This document shows positions 1 through 11,364 of a stretch of 64,000 nucleotides of DNA, piece after piece; the stretch's first letter is position 1; each line of letters opens with the position of its first letter. The position numbers were made by a program, and so were the translations under genes. The notes under the pieces were generated by a model, which saw nothing but the letters and a program-made list of their open reading frames with translations, did no database searches and was not told where the DNA came from. Location of the stretch: contig CM055193.1 in the NCBI GenBank assembly GCA_029224185.1, forward strand, positions 18,582,169 to 18,646,168, in the 5' to 3' direction. The DNA comes from Karalla daura. Taxonomy: Eukaryota; Chordata; Actinopteri; Chaetodontiformes; Leiognathidae.

Positions 1-300
1 CTGCAGCACAAAGCCAGGACCTGGATCTCCTCGGCTCCCAAACCGCCGGCACCTCTGAGGCCACGCAGTGCAGTGATGGGTCAAAGCAGGAAACCACGTT
101 GATACTGTGAAACGTCACAAAAGAGAAAAGCAAGCTCCCACGAGCACCCTCGTGTTTTCAAACAAATCCACAAAAAACAAAACAAAAAAAAAAACAACCT
201 CTGGCTGTAAGACTGTTATTCTGAACCTTTCTGTCAGCATGCAAGTGAAACATTAGTATACGTTCATTCTAGGGTTCATCGTCTCAACAAAGCACACTCT

Positions 301-327
301 CACACACACACACACACACACACACAC
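301..327. repeat. (CA)n microsatellite
   Basis: Uninterrupted CA dinucleotides, 27 bases. Confidence 0.95.
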
Positions 328-468
328 GCGTTACTCTCTCACAGACCATCACTTCACGTTCGTTCAGGTCAATTACGGTGCCGTCTGTGTGTCTGGCTCT
401 ACTGTCCGGCGGTGTGCTTCCTCGTGTCTCTGAGAAATCTGTGTTTACTGTGCGTGTGGATGACGGGG

Positions 469-520
469 CGGGTCATGTGACCAGGGGGGGCGGGTCATGT
501 GACCAGGGGGGGCGGGGGGG
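469..520. repeat. Tandem 22-bp direct repeat with E-box and G-runs
   Basis: Two exact 22-bp copies (469-490 and 491-512), each containing GTCATGTGAC and a run of seven G, followed by another G-rich block (513-520). The core matches the CATGTG E-box/M-box type, and the G-runs could form a quadruplex. Confidence 0.8.
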
Positions 521-1138
521 TGTAGCGTGCAGTGAAGACTTCCAGAGAGAGGGACAAGGGAGGAAATCAGAGGCTGGGGGCGGCGGGCGGCACACCGTGG
601 TCCTGGAAGAGTCTCAGGAAGATGCAGCTCGGCACACTGATGAAAATGGACCAATATTTATTTGGAGAAATGTAACTTAATGTATTTTTTAATATTCGAC
701 GACTATTGTGTACAGAATTCAATCTTTTTGCTCTTAAGTGCAATCTGATCGTATCCGCTGCGGGGGCCCGGGCGACGAAGGGGGCATAGGTTAAACACAC
801 ACACGCACACGCACGCACGCACACACAGGACGCTAACAGAGACCTGGGCCCCTGGCTGAGGGCCCGGCGGCCCCTGCGGCTCTGTGGGCGGCAGGAGACG
901 GGAGGCCCCGTCAGACAGGGCTGTCCGCCGCCGCGTCCTCCTCCCCGCGGCCGCTCGGGGTTTGCAGTCTGAGCAGCAGCCGGGTCCGTCTTCATCAGCG
1001 GGGTGAGGAAGAGCAGCGGCGGCAGGCCACGGGACGGGACGGCGGCGACACAGGCGTGCCGGTCAGTTCGGCACTGGATGCCCAAAGAGTTTCAAGTGAG
1101 AAATCCAAATGCTTTACAATGGTGTATTCTAAACTATT

Positions 1139-1144
1139 AATAAA
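1139..1144 (+). terminator. Candidate polyadenylation signal AATAAA
   Basis: A canonical hexamer with a T/GT-rich element 20-40 bases downstream. It would end a transcript entering from the left. There is no coding support inside the window. Confidence 0.4.
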
Positions 1145-3862
1145 AAAAATGTGAAACTATGTTCTTGTTTGCGGTCTTTCTTGATTTCCCATGGGAACGT
1201 TTGTGCTGTGTGGGCCTTACTAATTACATATACGGTATATTAACCTCTGACAGGTTTGTTTCATATGGGAGAAAGAAATCCATGCTAAGTGAAGCTATAC
1301 GTTAGCTCCAGCTGCTAAGCCAGATTTCTCGCTCTACCTGCCAGGCTAAGCTAAGCTAAGTAATGCAGGCTAAACTGCAGCTTTATTTAGAAATGGTTTT
1401 GGGAGAAGGGAATAATCTGTATTTTTGCCTCTATTTACTGAGAAATGTGTGAAAAAAGGATGTTTCAGCTCCAGCAGAAAGCTAAAGTTAGCTTTTTCTG
1501 TGCCCGCACAGCTAAGAGCCAAGTGCTACCACTGCTGCTGTTTGAGTGAAACACGCATTTCGTTTCCACTTTATGTGCCCCTGAGAAGGAGCCGTGATTG
1601 GCTGGTTGTGATGTTCATCCTGGATAAACAAGGTATGAATCTTGTAAGAGAATCGGATCGTGCCCCGGAGTTCGAGGAAGTGCTGCTGCCAAATACCCAG
1701 TTTCTGATCTGAAACCCGGTGCGGTTTGAGAGAGCCAGGTGTTCCACCCCTCACATCTGATCCCAGCATCCATAATTGATGGGCCGTGCTTGCACTCAGC
1801 TTTCCAGGACGCTTTTTATTTACTTTGATTGCGTTGTGAGGATCTGACTGCTGCATTATTGAAAGGCCAAAGTGTGGACACGCGCACAGTCCCGCCCGAC
1901 CCTTGTAGTTTCTCGTTCAGTTATGCTATTATGCCCGCTTTGAGTCGAGGAGCCCGTCTGGAGGGGAGCCCTGACCTCCCCTGAAGATCGCGGCTCCACA
2001 TGTGCAGATGAGAGGGGCAGTATGCCACAGCAACAAACCACAGCCCTCAAAGCCCGTTCATAAAATTACAGGACCTTTTGATGCACAGATGGTCGTCAGA
2101 GGTGCTCGGGCCATGTCATTGTAGTTCTTTTCATTTTATACAGCATAACTTACATCAGATGCAGTGGTGCCACATGCAATCTGCGATGGACAAACAAAGC
2201 GAGTCTGGAGCGGGTTCTTTTCACCGCTCCATTTTGCAGACTCCTATGGTGAGCGCCCACATGTTACCCGGTCTGTGGTGTCTGAGCCCGAGCAAAGATT
2301 ACCCTGGTGACATCATCAGAGCTTACATTATGGGACTGCACCCGGCGGCCCGGGCCCCTGGTGACGTCTGCGCTCGCTTTGATGTGAATCTTTGATGGGG
2401 AGCAACCACCGCGGCCTCCTCCCGAGCACGGGCTCGCCTCCGCGGTCGGACACCCCCCCCCCCTGCTCTCTGTGAGACGAGCTGGACACCTCCAGGCCCT
2501 AACGATCACAGACTCTCATGACACGCCGGTGTCGCTGGCCCCGGCCGTGATTTGACAGCACAGTTTAGAGCGTCCGAGGATGCCGGTGGTCGGGGCGCCG
2601 GGGGAGTGTGGTGAAGTGGGAGCGCTGTTCGTTGGACACGATGAATACTGCTGCCTGGAGTCTGGGGCTGGGCACGGTGACAGCAGCCGCTTCATGTCCC
2701 GGGCAGCTCTGATTAACAGCCAGCAGCAGCAGCAGGGAGGGGAGGGGGGGGGCAGGGATCACAGCAGTTTACAGGCTCGGGAAGAGGGAGGGAGAAACAG
2801 GAGAGGGAGAGCACAATATTGGGGAATATTAAATGGATATACTGCGAGAGCGTGTCGGTGATTATAAGTGTATCCATAAATAATGTGTCAGCTTTGATTA
2901 GGAGAGCAAATAACCCCGGCCCGGGAGCCGACGTGTATCTCAGGAGCTTTGATGTCCGATAAGTGAGATCGGCCGCCCCAGCGCTCGTGGCAGGGTGTGC
3001 AGTAAACGCGGCCGAAATTTAATCAAGAGGCAGTTTTTCCTCGGAGCACTTTGGAGATGCCAGGGGTGCAAGCGAATGGTCTTAGTATTATAACAAAAAG
3101 AAATATTTTGCATCCATTCCTCAAGTCCAGTTTTACTCGACTCGAAACATTTTGCCTCGTTTTTGAGGTGCCTGTTAGAACAGGCCGCGGGTGGGAGGAA
3201 GCTGCAGCATACAGCAGCTGTTATAGGAAACCTTTTACATTACATTCAGAATATAGGAAACACTGTGTATGTGCGTGTGCTGTCTGTGCGCCTGGGTGTG
3301 TCCATCCATTGAACATCACTCCAGGCAGAAGGAATTGCGTGAAAACGAAAACAAAAACAGAAAGCCTGCTCCTTTTATTTTGTCTCATTTGAGTCGTTGA
3401 TCTAATACAAAACAAACACACAGAAAGTAAGTATGATTTCTCTGTGGTCACTGTCGCTTGCTGCTCCACCCCACATTGTAGTGCAGCTGAACAGATACAT
3501 GGTCCCGTCTGTGGAGAGTGACAGGGTTTACATGAATGGCTATGAGATGGGGGGAAAAATACACATAAACTTGTGTGAGATATTCTTGGCAGATTTGTCT
3601 TTTTTTGCTTCCAGTGTCTTTATAAAAACAGGAAACGAACAAAAAAAATCACCAGATGCTCGGTTTCTCTGTAGTGCTCGGATTTTGAAATGCAACTTCT
3701 CCAAATAGGACGAGAAAGAATTAAAAATGCATTTCAAATCTTTATTCATTCACTTTAAGCTAAACTTGACTGGAGCCCCGATGCAGCTGAGCCGAAGACG
3801 TGGGCTCGTCATGATGCACAGGAGAAACGAAATCTAAAGACCTCCGAGCTGCTGGGGTCTGT

Positions 3863-3903
3863 TCTCTCTCTCTCTCTCTCTCTCCCTCCCTCCCTCTCTC
3901 TCT
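3863..3903. repeat. (TC)n microsatellite
   Basis: TC repeats interrupted once by three CCTC units. Confidence 0.9.
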
Positions 3904-4254
3904 TGGTCGACCCCCGACGTGATGGACAGGGCTCTCAGGCTTCTTCAAACCGCTTTGTGGATCTTGCGTAACCAGCGAGCCAGCCTTGCCAGACAGTTCC
4001 CATGTTTTCGTCCTCATCATTATTATGTAACCGCGCGGACACTTGTGACCTGGTGGGAAGAGTCAAAAATGCTGGAACGCTGGAGCTTTGGGAATCAAGC
4101 GCACGTCCACCATCTATCTCCCTGTGGACAGAGGGGGAGAACACGCTAAGGCGCATCTCTGTGTCATCGGACTCTCTGGGCCTGGCTCTGGCCGCAGTGG
4201 CCGACCATATGTCCATATTTACTGAGAGATCAGCTGGGATGGAGCCCCATCAGT

Positions 4255-4306
<52 letters not shown>

Positions 4307-4315
4307 ACGCACACA
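4255..4315. repeat. (CA)n microsatellite
   Basis: About 46 uninterrupted bases of CA, then an imperfect CA/CGCA tail. Confidence 0.95.
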
Positions 4316-4739
4316 TGCAGAGTTTACAGTGCCCGTGCATGTTCTGTTGCGTGCTTGGCTCTTGTTTGTGTTGATAGTCAAAGTCCTCAGCTCTGCACGT
4401 GTGTTGTTGAGTGTGTGCATCTTTTCTCCTCTCCTCTCATAGAATGTTTCCAGTGTTTTTTGGCAGAAAGTGTGTTTGATTTGCACAGATTTTGTGCTTG
4501 TTTGTGTTGGATCTATGGTCAGTGCCAACGCACTGGATATTTGTGTGCGTGTGTGGGAGAGTGTGTGTGACAGGGCCGCTCGGTCAGGAACCGTTTTTTT
4601 TGCTTGATCCCAGTAGTAGCACTAATGTATGTCAAAGCTTGATGTAGTCATCCTGAAGCGCCTCAGTGCAGAGAGTGATAAGCTGATTAAGGCGCCGGGG
4701 CAGATGGGAGCTCTGTGTTTTTGACTATATATATGTGCC

Positions 4740-4743
<4 letters not shown>

Positions 4744-4803
<60 letters not shown>
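4744..4803. repeat. (GT)n microsatellite
   Basis: About 60 bases of GT repeats. Confidence 0.95.
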
Positions 4804-4805
<2 letters not shown>

Positions 4806-5394
4806 TCTCTTTCACTGGGACCCAGTGTATATCCCGTGGGAAAACAAAACTGGGTTGTCTGTGTTAGCTTAATGTGTTATTGCAGAAGGCAGCTATGCTT
4901 CCCTTATCTCTCCTCATCCATCTTTCTATCTTCCTCTCTGTCAGTATCTGTTCATCTGAATCATATCAGCCGCCTGCTGCCAGAACTTTTCGTCTATGCC
5001 CCTCCATACATTATCCACTCACGGTAGCTTCTCTCCTCTGCTCAGACGGAAAAAAAACACAGCGCATTTCTTCTTCCAGGCTTTAAAAGACAAAAACAAG
5101 ATGGTGAGTTAATGTCTAACAACATGCAAACGGTCACTTGATACAATTAAGCTTTTCATTTTTAAGCTTGTCTGATGCTGCCCAAACATTAAATGTGAAA
5201 GAAAGAAGAAAGTTTTTGGACATTTTTGTCACAGCATCAACATCAAAACTGACTCTTTGTCTCTTGCCTCTCAACTCAAAGCTGCCGTGATCAACTTGCA
5301 TTCTCACAGCATGTTGCCTCTGTCTCCCGGTCACGCTGCTTTGCACTGTTCAACATGAAAAAAAACAAAACAAAAAAAAAAACATTCATGCTGT

Positions 5395-5675
5395 GCCTGC
5401 AACGCCCCTTTGACAGGCCTGCCGGCTTGTGTGTTGAAGCCGCTACAGATGGCCCAGGACACGGCAGCACGTCTGGTGTTCAAACCACCAGAGTCGGCAC
5501 GTGGCCACCCCGCTGCTCATCCAGCTCCACTGGGTACTGACTACTGCACTCTCAGCCCTGGATATGTAAAAACCTGAATACATGACAATAAATAAGGACA
5601 AACAACGCTAATCTATTACACTGGATATTCCCTATGTAAGTTGCTTTGGAGAGTAGTGTCTACTAAATGTAAGAT
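5395..5675 (+). mobile_element. L2/Rex1-like LINE, 3' end fragment
   Basis: One frame reads AQDTAARLVF near 5450-5485. This resembles the C-terminal QNxAARLVF motif that ends the reverse transcriptase of fish L2/Rex1-type LINEs, and is followed by a decayed LHW-like stretch. About 100 bases later, 5636-5671 carries the typical 3' tail (TTGCTTTGGAGAGTAGTGTC, then TACTAAATGTAA), a diverged form of the very common fish tail CGCTTTGGATAAAAGCGTCT. The copy is heavily 5'-truncated, has stop codons and is not functional. The family name is from recognition, not a search. Confidence 0.65.
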
Positions 5676-6057
5676 TGTGCTTTTGCAGGGTCCACATTTT
5701 CATCACCGTGACTGTGTCGTCTCTGCCACTATTTCCCACACGCTGGTTGTTGACCGTGTCAAGTAATTTGTATGTGCCAACATGAGCAGGCTTGCGGTGA
5801 TATGAAACACATGTGAAATAATGACAGAAAAAGACGACATGGACTGGCTTAAAACAGCAGGGATTACCAGCTCACACTCAACCATGGAGATGATGGGAAC
5901 GCGCTGCAGATCCGGTGAAACTCCCATGACTTTATCCCGACTGGAAGTTTCGTCTCCTGACAGTGAAATCGCTTGAGAAGCGCATGGTGTGAGGCCGGCG
6001 TGGGCCAGTTAAGCCAACACAGAAACTCATTCCTGTGAAGATGATTAGGCGTGGAGC

Positions 6058-6185
6058 ATCGCAGTGATTAGCGGTGAGTACGGCCGCCTCAGAGGAAGAA
6101 GGTCCTAGGTCTGACTGCCACTCAGGATAGGCTCCAGAGGACCCCTTAGACATTGTTAAGGTAAGCAATGGATAAGATAATGGAC
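6058..6185 (+). mobile_element. tRNA-headed fish SINE-like repeat, internally deleted
   Basis: The head (GCAGTGATTAGCGGTGAG, then CGCCTCAGAGGAAGAAGGTC) joins directly to the tail (GATAGGCTCCAGAGG, then AGCAATGGATAAGATAATGG). The roughly 200-base middle present in fuller copies is missing. Confidence 0.65.
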
Positions 6186-7947
6186 ATATGAATGATTTAG
6201 TTTTTGGTGGTGTCTTCAGATATCATTGCACTGCAAACCAATACTGGAAAACAGTGGCCAAAAACAGTTGAAAATCCAATGTCCCTGCTGCCCCCCCCCC
6301 CAGTAAATGATTTCCTGCTTGCTCTCTGTGTCTAATCCGAACAGCGAGTAGCGTGTGAGTCCAGCCAGAGTCACACCTGTGTTTCCGTGGCTGATTGGCA
6401 TCTGGTGTTTCGCCGGCTCACACTCACACCAGCTGACTCGTCAGAGCGCGGCGGGTGCCGCATGACCTGTCCCCGACGCACGCCTCCACAAAACGACGCT
6501 GGCCACGCTCTTTCTGCCGAGGTACATCATGAATACGTTGACGGTGACCTCATTTTATTCACTGTGGATTTACAAAAAGTGGTGTGACCAAGGGAAGCGA
6601 TCTGAAAATGTTCACTGAGCCTGTGTGGACAGGGAAGGTCTGAATATTGATCTAATACTGAAAACAATATGGCATGTTCTCTGAGTGGGTTTTCCCACTT
6701 TTGTACTAGGTACAAAAACCTAAGGATATAAATATACAGTGGTTTTCCAGTGGTTTTCCTCTAGTTTAGACAACCATTTTCCAAGAGGGTGTGTGTGCTT
6801 AATGTGAATACGACTGAAATACCCCATGTGTCTTATTCTGGGCAAGGCTTGTCCCCAATATGACCTTATTCAGGGTCATGTAGTGAAAAACTGTAGATCA
6901 CATGGTGATATCTTATTCAGAGTACTGTTGCCCATGTAAATCAAGGCAGTGATCCCTTGACTTTATTAGTAATCTGTAATAATTTAATACTGTAAATCTT
7001 TATCAGAGGGGGTAAAGGTTTTGGGGATTGTCTCTATGGTGAATCCCAGTGTTACAGGATTCCTGCATTGTGCAAGATAAGATTCCCAGTGCGACTTCCA
7101 GCAAACGTGATGCGTCCCAGTATATTCCCAGAGGAGAGGACATTGTGGGCGTGTGGACAGGAAAGCATGAGAGCAAGTTATGATCGAGTGAGTTAAGAGT
7201 TTAGAGCTGCGTGTGTGTAAGCTGACTTTAAATGAGGCGGACTGTGAACGTTTCACAATACTGACTCGCAGGCCACGGCAAATAGCAACGTTGCTCAACA
7301 CACACACACACATACACACACACGTCCTCACAGGAACCAAATTAAGACTCTTTAAGGAAGATAAGTGCAAAAAGACATGGTCAATAATTCATTTGGCTCA
7401 TAAAGTGGTGTGTGAAAGCCTGAGAGACACTTAAATTACTTACTCGCCAAATGTTTCCTATTTCGTGGACTGCCACTCACTGTGTTTGGAGGAACCGTGC
7501 TGGTTTGATGCAGAGCAGAATATGCAAAGTTCATTTAGTTCATTTTTTTCATTAACTTTTTCAGTTCTAACAATTATAGGATTGTTGTGACTACTGATTA
7601 CATTTTCCTGTTCTGAAAGGCACGTTCAACGTTTTCCAGATTTTAATTTCGCATCAAGTCTGACTGAAAATAACAGCACCAACGGTTTATCAGCAACTGA
7701 ATCTTTGTAGAAGCACAACACTTCATCTCAAGGTGCTTTTCTGCCTCGCTGATTTAAATGCCTGTGTGTTTGTGTTCAGACGATTTCAGAGAGAAATGAC
7801 TCAACAACGTACACATGGTGAGCGAGCGCTTCGTGGTGCTGACTCACAGGAACAAAGTTGCCAAATCCCCGTGTCATTCCCGGTCACTTTGAAAGCTTCT
7901 GTGTGAGGAGTTTGCCCGTTGTGCCTGTCTCTGCGTGTTATTTTTTT

Positions 7948-8128
7948 CTTCCAGGTACTCCGGTTTCAGGGAACTATTCTCTGGTAACGGTCCAAAAACG
8001 TGCCCATTCAGGTTGATGGACCAGAGACCAGTCCAGGCTGGAGCCCCGGCACTGGCACCAGCAGACCCCTGCGATACCACTGGGAACAAAGCGAGTAAGA
8101 TAAAAGATGGATGGATGGATGGACAACT
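7948..8128 (+). mobile_element. tRNA-headed fish SINE-like repeat, 3' part
   Basis: Carries the middle (CCGGTTTCAGGGAACTATTC, CAAAAACGTGCCCATTCAGG), the block GAGACCAGTCCAGGCTGGAG, and a GATGGATGGATGGATGG tail. The tRNA-like head is absent. Confidence 0.65.
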
Positions 8129-10585
8129 TATTATATAATCATATCAGTGACCAAGCTGACTTACTCTCACTTTCAATAGAGGCCAGTAACATCAGGTCTC
8201 AGAATTCAAACCAACCATATTGTTTACTGAAAAATGCCTACCGGTCCTCAAGATATTTATAATCACACTCAGTAAAGCGTTATATAAAATACTTCCTGAA
8301 CATTTCCGCTGATTCACACTTCTCTTACAGTAAATGCCACTAATTTATGCTTTTATGACTCTTAATGGTGCACAGATTCATGATTGGACTCTGATCAGCG
8401 GTCCACCGAGCCACACGGCCACAATCGGTCCACAATCGGTCCCTTCGTCACTTAAATTCTCCTTTGCCTGCGAAGGACAGGATGTGTAATTGAGGGGGAA
8501 AGACAAAGTTTAAAATCGCAAAGTGGAATCGCAAAGTTTAAAAGCCGGGCAAGGTTGTTTTTTTTTTTTTTAATATTTGGGAGGGAGTTCACACTGGCTT
8601 TTCGTAACCACAACAAAATCTCCGAGCGGCAGCCTCGCAGCAGTAATCAGCGGAAACATGGAGTTTACACGCCTGTGGAGGCTGCCAAACACACTGAAAA
8701 TGTGCCTGGCGAGAGGGAAAGAGAAAGAGAGTTGGGTTCCAGAGGCTTAATGTTTACCTAACCTCTGGCTGAATGAAAAATCCCCGTCTCCTAACAAACC
8801 AACGTCACCAGCACATTATAGGAAGTCTCACACCCTGCCGTTACTGCCAACTCTTGACCCTCTGTCGCCTCTTAAGCAAAGGTGCCGATTAATGTTGGAA
8901 AGGTCAACATGCAGCGTGTAAATCAAGGCCACTACTACCGATTCGATTGTTGAAAGAAAATGGAAAGTGTGAAGAAAATAACGCAGGGCACACAAACTCT
9001 CACAAATGCGCCTCGATGCACTCCACAGTGATGTGGTCAGAAAACGCGGCATGTGTGTCAGTGTGGTGATTTCATAGCATTTCATAGCCTGCACGCTAGC
9101 CCTGTGCCATGAGATCTTCCCGGGTGTAGACACACACAGCTATGCTTTAAGTGCTAAGGTATTTCATACTCTCAGTGATGATGCAACAGCTTCCTGGACA
9201 TAATATCCACTGTGTTCACTGTCCTCAGTTGACAGCTGGATTGCTAGCATTTCCTTCTGAGCACTGTGACAGCTGTGGCTGGTGCTAAGTGAAGTGAGAT
9301 AACTTGGACAAAATGAAATTGTGATGGTGCTGCTCAGTGAACAACTACAACATCTGTTCTTCATGTCTGTTAATTTTACCCATGAAATGGTTGTTGATAC
9401 AGATAGAGCAACAATGCCATATCTTATTCTCTAGCCTAGCTGAAAAGTACTAAAAAAAGGAGTGTTTGCAGCTTCTCCTGAAAACCCTGTGAATTCTGAA
9501 ACTTGTATTTTGTATTTCACACAATTAAATGGCATCAGAGATTAAAGTTTCCCCTCTTTAAGGTGAAGCTGTTGGCTACTGGGTTAGCCACTTGGCTTTA
9601 GCTGCTTGGCTTCATTTGGCCTGAGCTCCACCAAGCCTCCACCTTTCCTCGGCCTCTGCTAGAGGTTTAGTGGGTGTGTACTGACAGACTGAGACGTGTG
9701 CTCTGATGTCACAAACAGCACGTCCATTGTTTTCCACTGTCTACGGTGGCTACGTAGTTGCCCCAGTGAGGCAACAGGCCTGGGGCTACGCATGACACAC
9801 AGCAGACAATCAATACAGATGATGAGCCTGGTGATGCTATGGGATCTTTACTGCCAAACATGTGACCTGTAAACTTGTGACCCATTAACCAGCTCAGACA
9901 TAAAAGCAGCTCTCCACAAGCTCAGTGTGCTCTCTCAGTACGGTCTGTGTGTGTTCGTTTGGCAGGTTTCCAACACTGGCTTTTGTTGGGGACACAAAGA
10001 ACTAAAACCAGAACTAAAATGCCATGACATGATGGTGATTCCTCCTCCCTTTGTGTGACCAGTTCTGCCAGGAACAAACGCTAAGTCATAACGTCCACAA
10101 CACATCATGGAGGCCAAATCAAAGTGCACAAACTGGATGTATTGTCCGTGGCAATGAACCAGCACATTCCTGTGCATACCTGTCCTCTCCTGTCACATCG
10201 ACCTCATTTCTTTTTATGTTCACTTCCTATTTAAGTTCTGTCTCCATTTCTTTTTTCATCTTTTTCATTTCTCTCTGTCTTTCTCTCTCTCTCTGTCTCT
10301 GTCTGAGTGTATCTGATCACCTCTGACCTGTATTTACATGGGCTCCTCTGGCAGCTGTTTTCCATAGATTACCAAGCGTTTGATAAGATAAGGGAGCATT
10401 TACCCTCAGAGACCTGCTATAAAACTGTGTGAGACTTCTGAACCCATGGAAAGTTCAAAGAGTGAGGAAGTTTCTATTTTAGGAACTTAAAATCTTTTTT
10501 CATGTTAAAAATGTTAAAGATAATTATACACAGTGGTCAAAGGTCAAACTGAGATCAAAACCATTCATCCATATTGTCATTCACA

Positions 10586-10614
10586 GTTGCTATGCATTTC
10601 ACATGCATAGCAAC
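10586..10614. other. Perfect 12-bp inverted repeat (hairpin)
   Basis: GTTGCTATGCAT (10586-10597), a 5-base spacer TTCAC, then its exact reverse complement ATGCATAGCAAC (10603-10614). The outer halves match RFX half-sites (GTTGCYA) but are spaced too widely for a standard X-box. Confidence 0.85.
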
Positions 10615-11278
10615 CATGCTTGTTTAAATTCCAGTTGACCAAAGCGTAGATATCTAATCTTTATTAGTTTATTGTAAGGACTTCTGTCAGTGACCACTGT
10701 GATTTAATGACATTCTGGATTTGTTAATGTTGTGTCACTACATTAATACAGACATTTGTGATTTCAAGTGTTGCACCAACAAGAACTAAACTCACACTTT
10801 TGTCCAGTGACTATGAGGTATCTATGTAACTTCCCTTTGCAAAGAGGAAGATAGTCATACTTAGCGTGCAAGCTGCACCGGCCCGAATGGAGCACAAACT
10901 TCACAGCACAGTGCGTCCTGGGACAGCAGCTTACAGGGCTTGTTTGGGAAAAAGGGTGAAAAATGTCTTATACCAACACTGACTGCACAGCCCGGAGGTT
11001 GACAGTGTGCCTCCTGGCAAAAGCACCACTCAGATTCCTCCAGCTGTGCTTTGACCAAAGCTTCTATTTCCTTACAGTTATTAATCACATGTCCAGGATG
11101 TTCATTAATTAACTTGAGCTCAGTTGTGGTTTGCCTCTACATGTTGTTATCATCGTTGTTGTTTTTGTTGAAATCCGCACAGTGATGTTCTCCACCTGCA
11201 CCACAGTGAAAGCAGTTTCATGTGCCATGAAAGACATTATGGCGATTGGTCACGGAGCCTCAAGTGCATGGTGAATCT

Positions 11279-11280
<2 letters not shown>

Positions 11281-11363
<83 letters not shown>
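11281..11363. repeat. (GT)n microsatellite
   Basis: 83 uninterrupted bases of GT. Confidence 0.97.

Positions 11364-11364
<1 letters not shown>

Larger units (their letters stand above)
1..1160 (+). other. Probable 3'UTR/3' end of an upstream gene
   Basis: No coding exon is recognisable. The stretch has the texture of a long 3'UTR: AT-rich patches (650-730), a CA run, and a canonical AATAAA at 1139-1144 followed by a T/GT-rich downstream stretch (about 1160-1185). If this is right, a + strand gene ends here and its coding exons lie left of the window. Open frames on both strands (378-680 +, 567-1085 -) show no family resemblance and include G-rich and CA-repeat sequence. It could instead be plain intergenic DNA. 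The gene is not identified. Confidence 0.4.
1161..5390. other. Intergenic, no gene seen; conserved-element-like pocket and microsatellites
   Basis: No exon with plausible splice sites and family similarity was found on either strand. About 2270-3060 is GC/CpG-richer unique sequence mixed with homeodomain-like AT motifs (around 2820-2920), which resembles a non-coding regulatory element. About 3860-4810 is dominated by TC, CA and GT microsatellites. The rest is unremarkable AT-rich spacer. Confidence 0.6.

Noticed and set aside
567..1085. 172-codon minus-strand open frame
   Set aside because: It crosses a CA/CG repeat giving a Cys-rich run and has no recognisable domain.
10861..11088. 75-codon minus-strand frame with many cysteines
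   Set aside because: No recognisable family and no convincing acceptor or donor around it. Likely chance.
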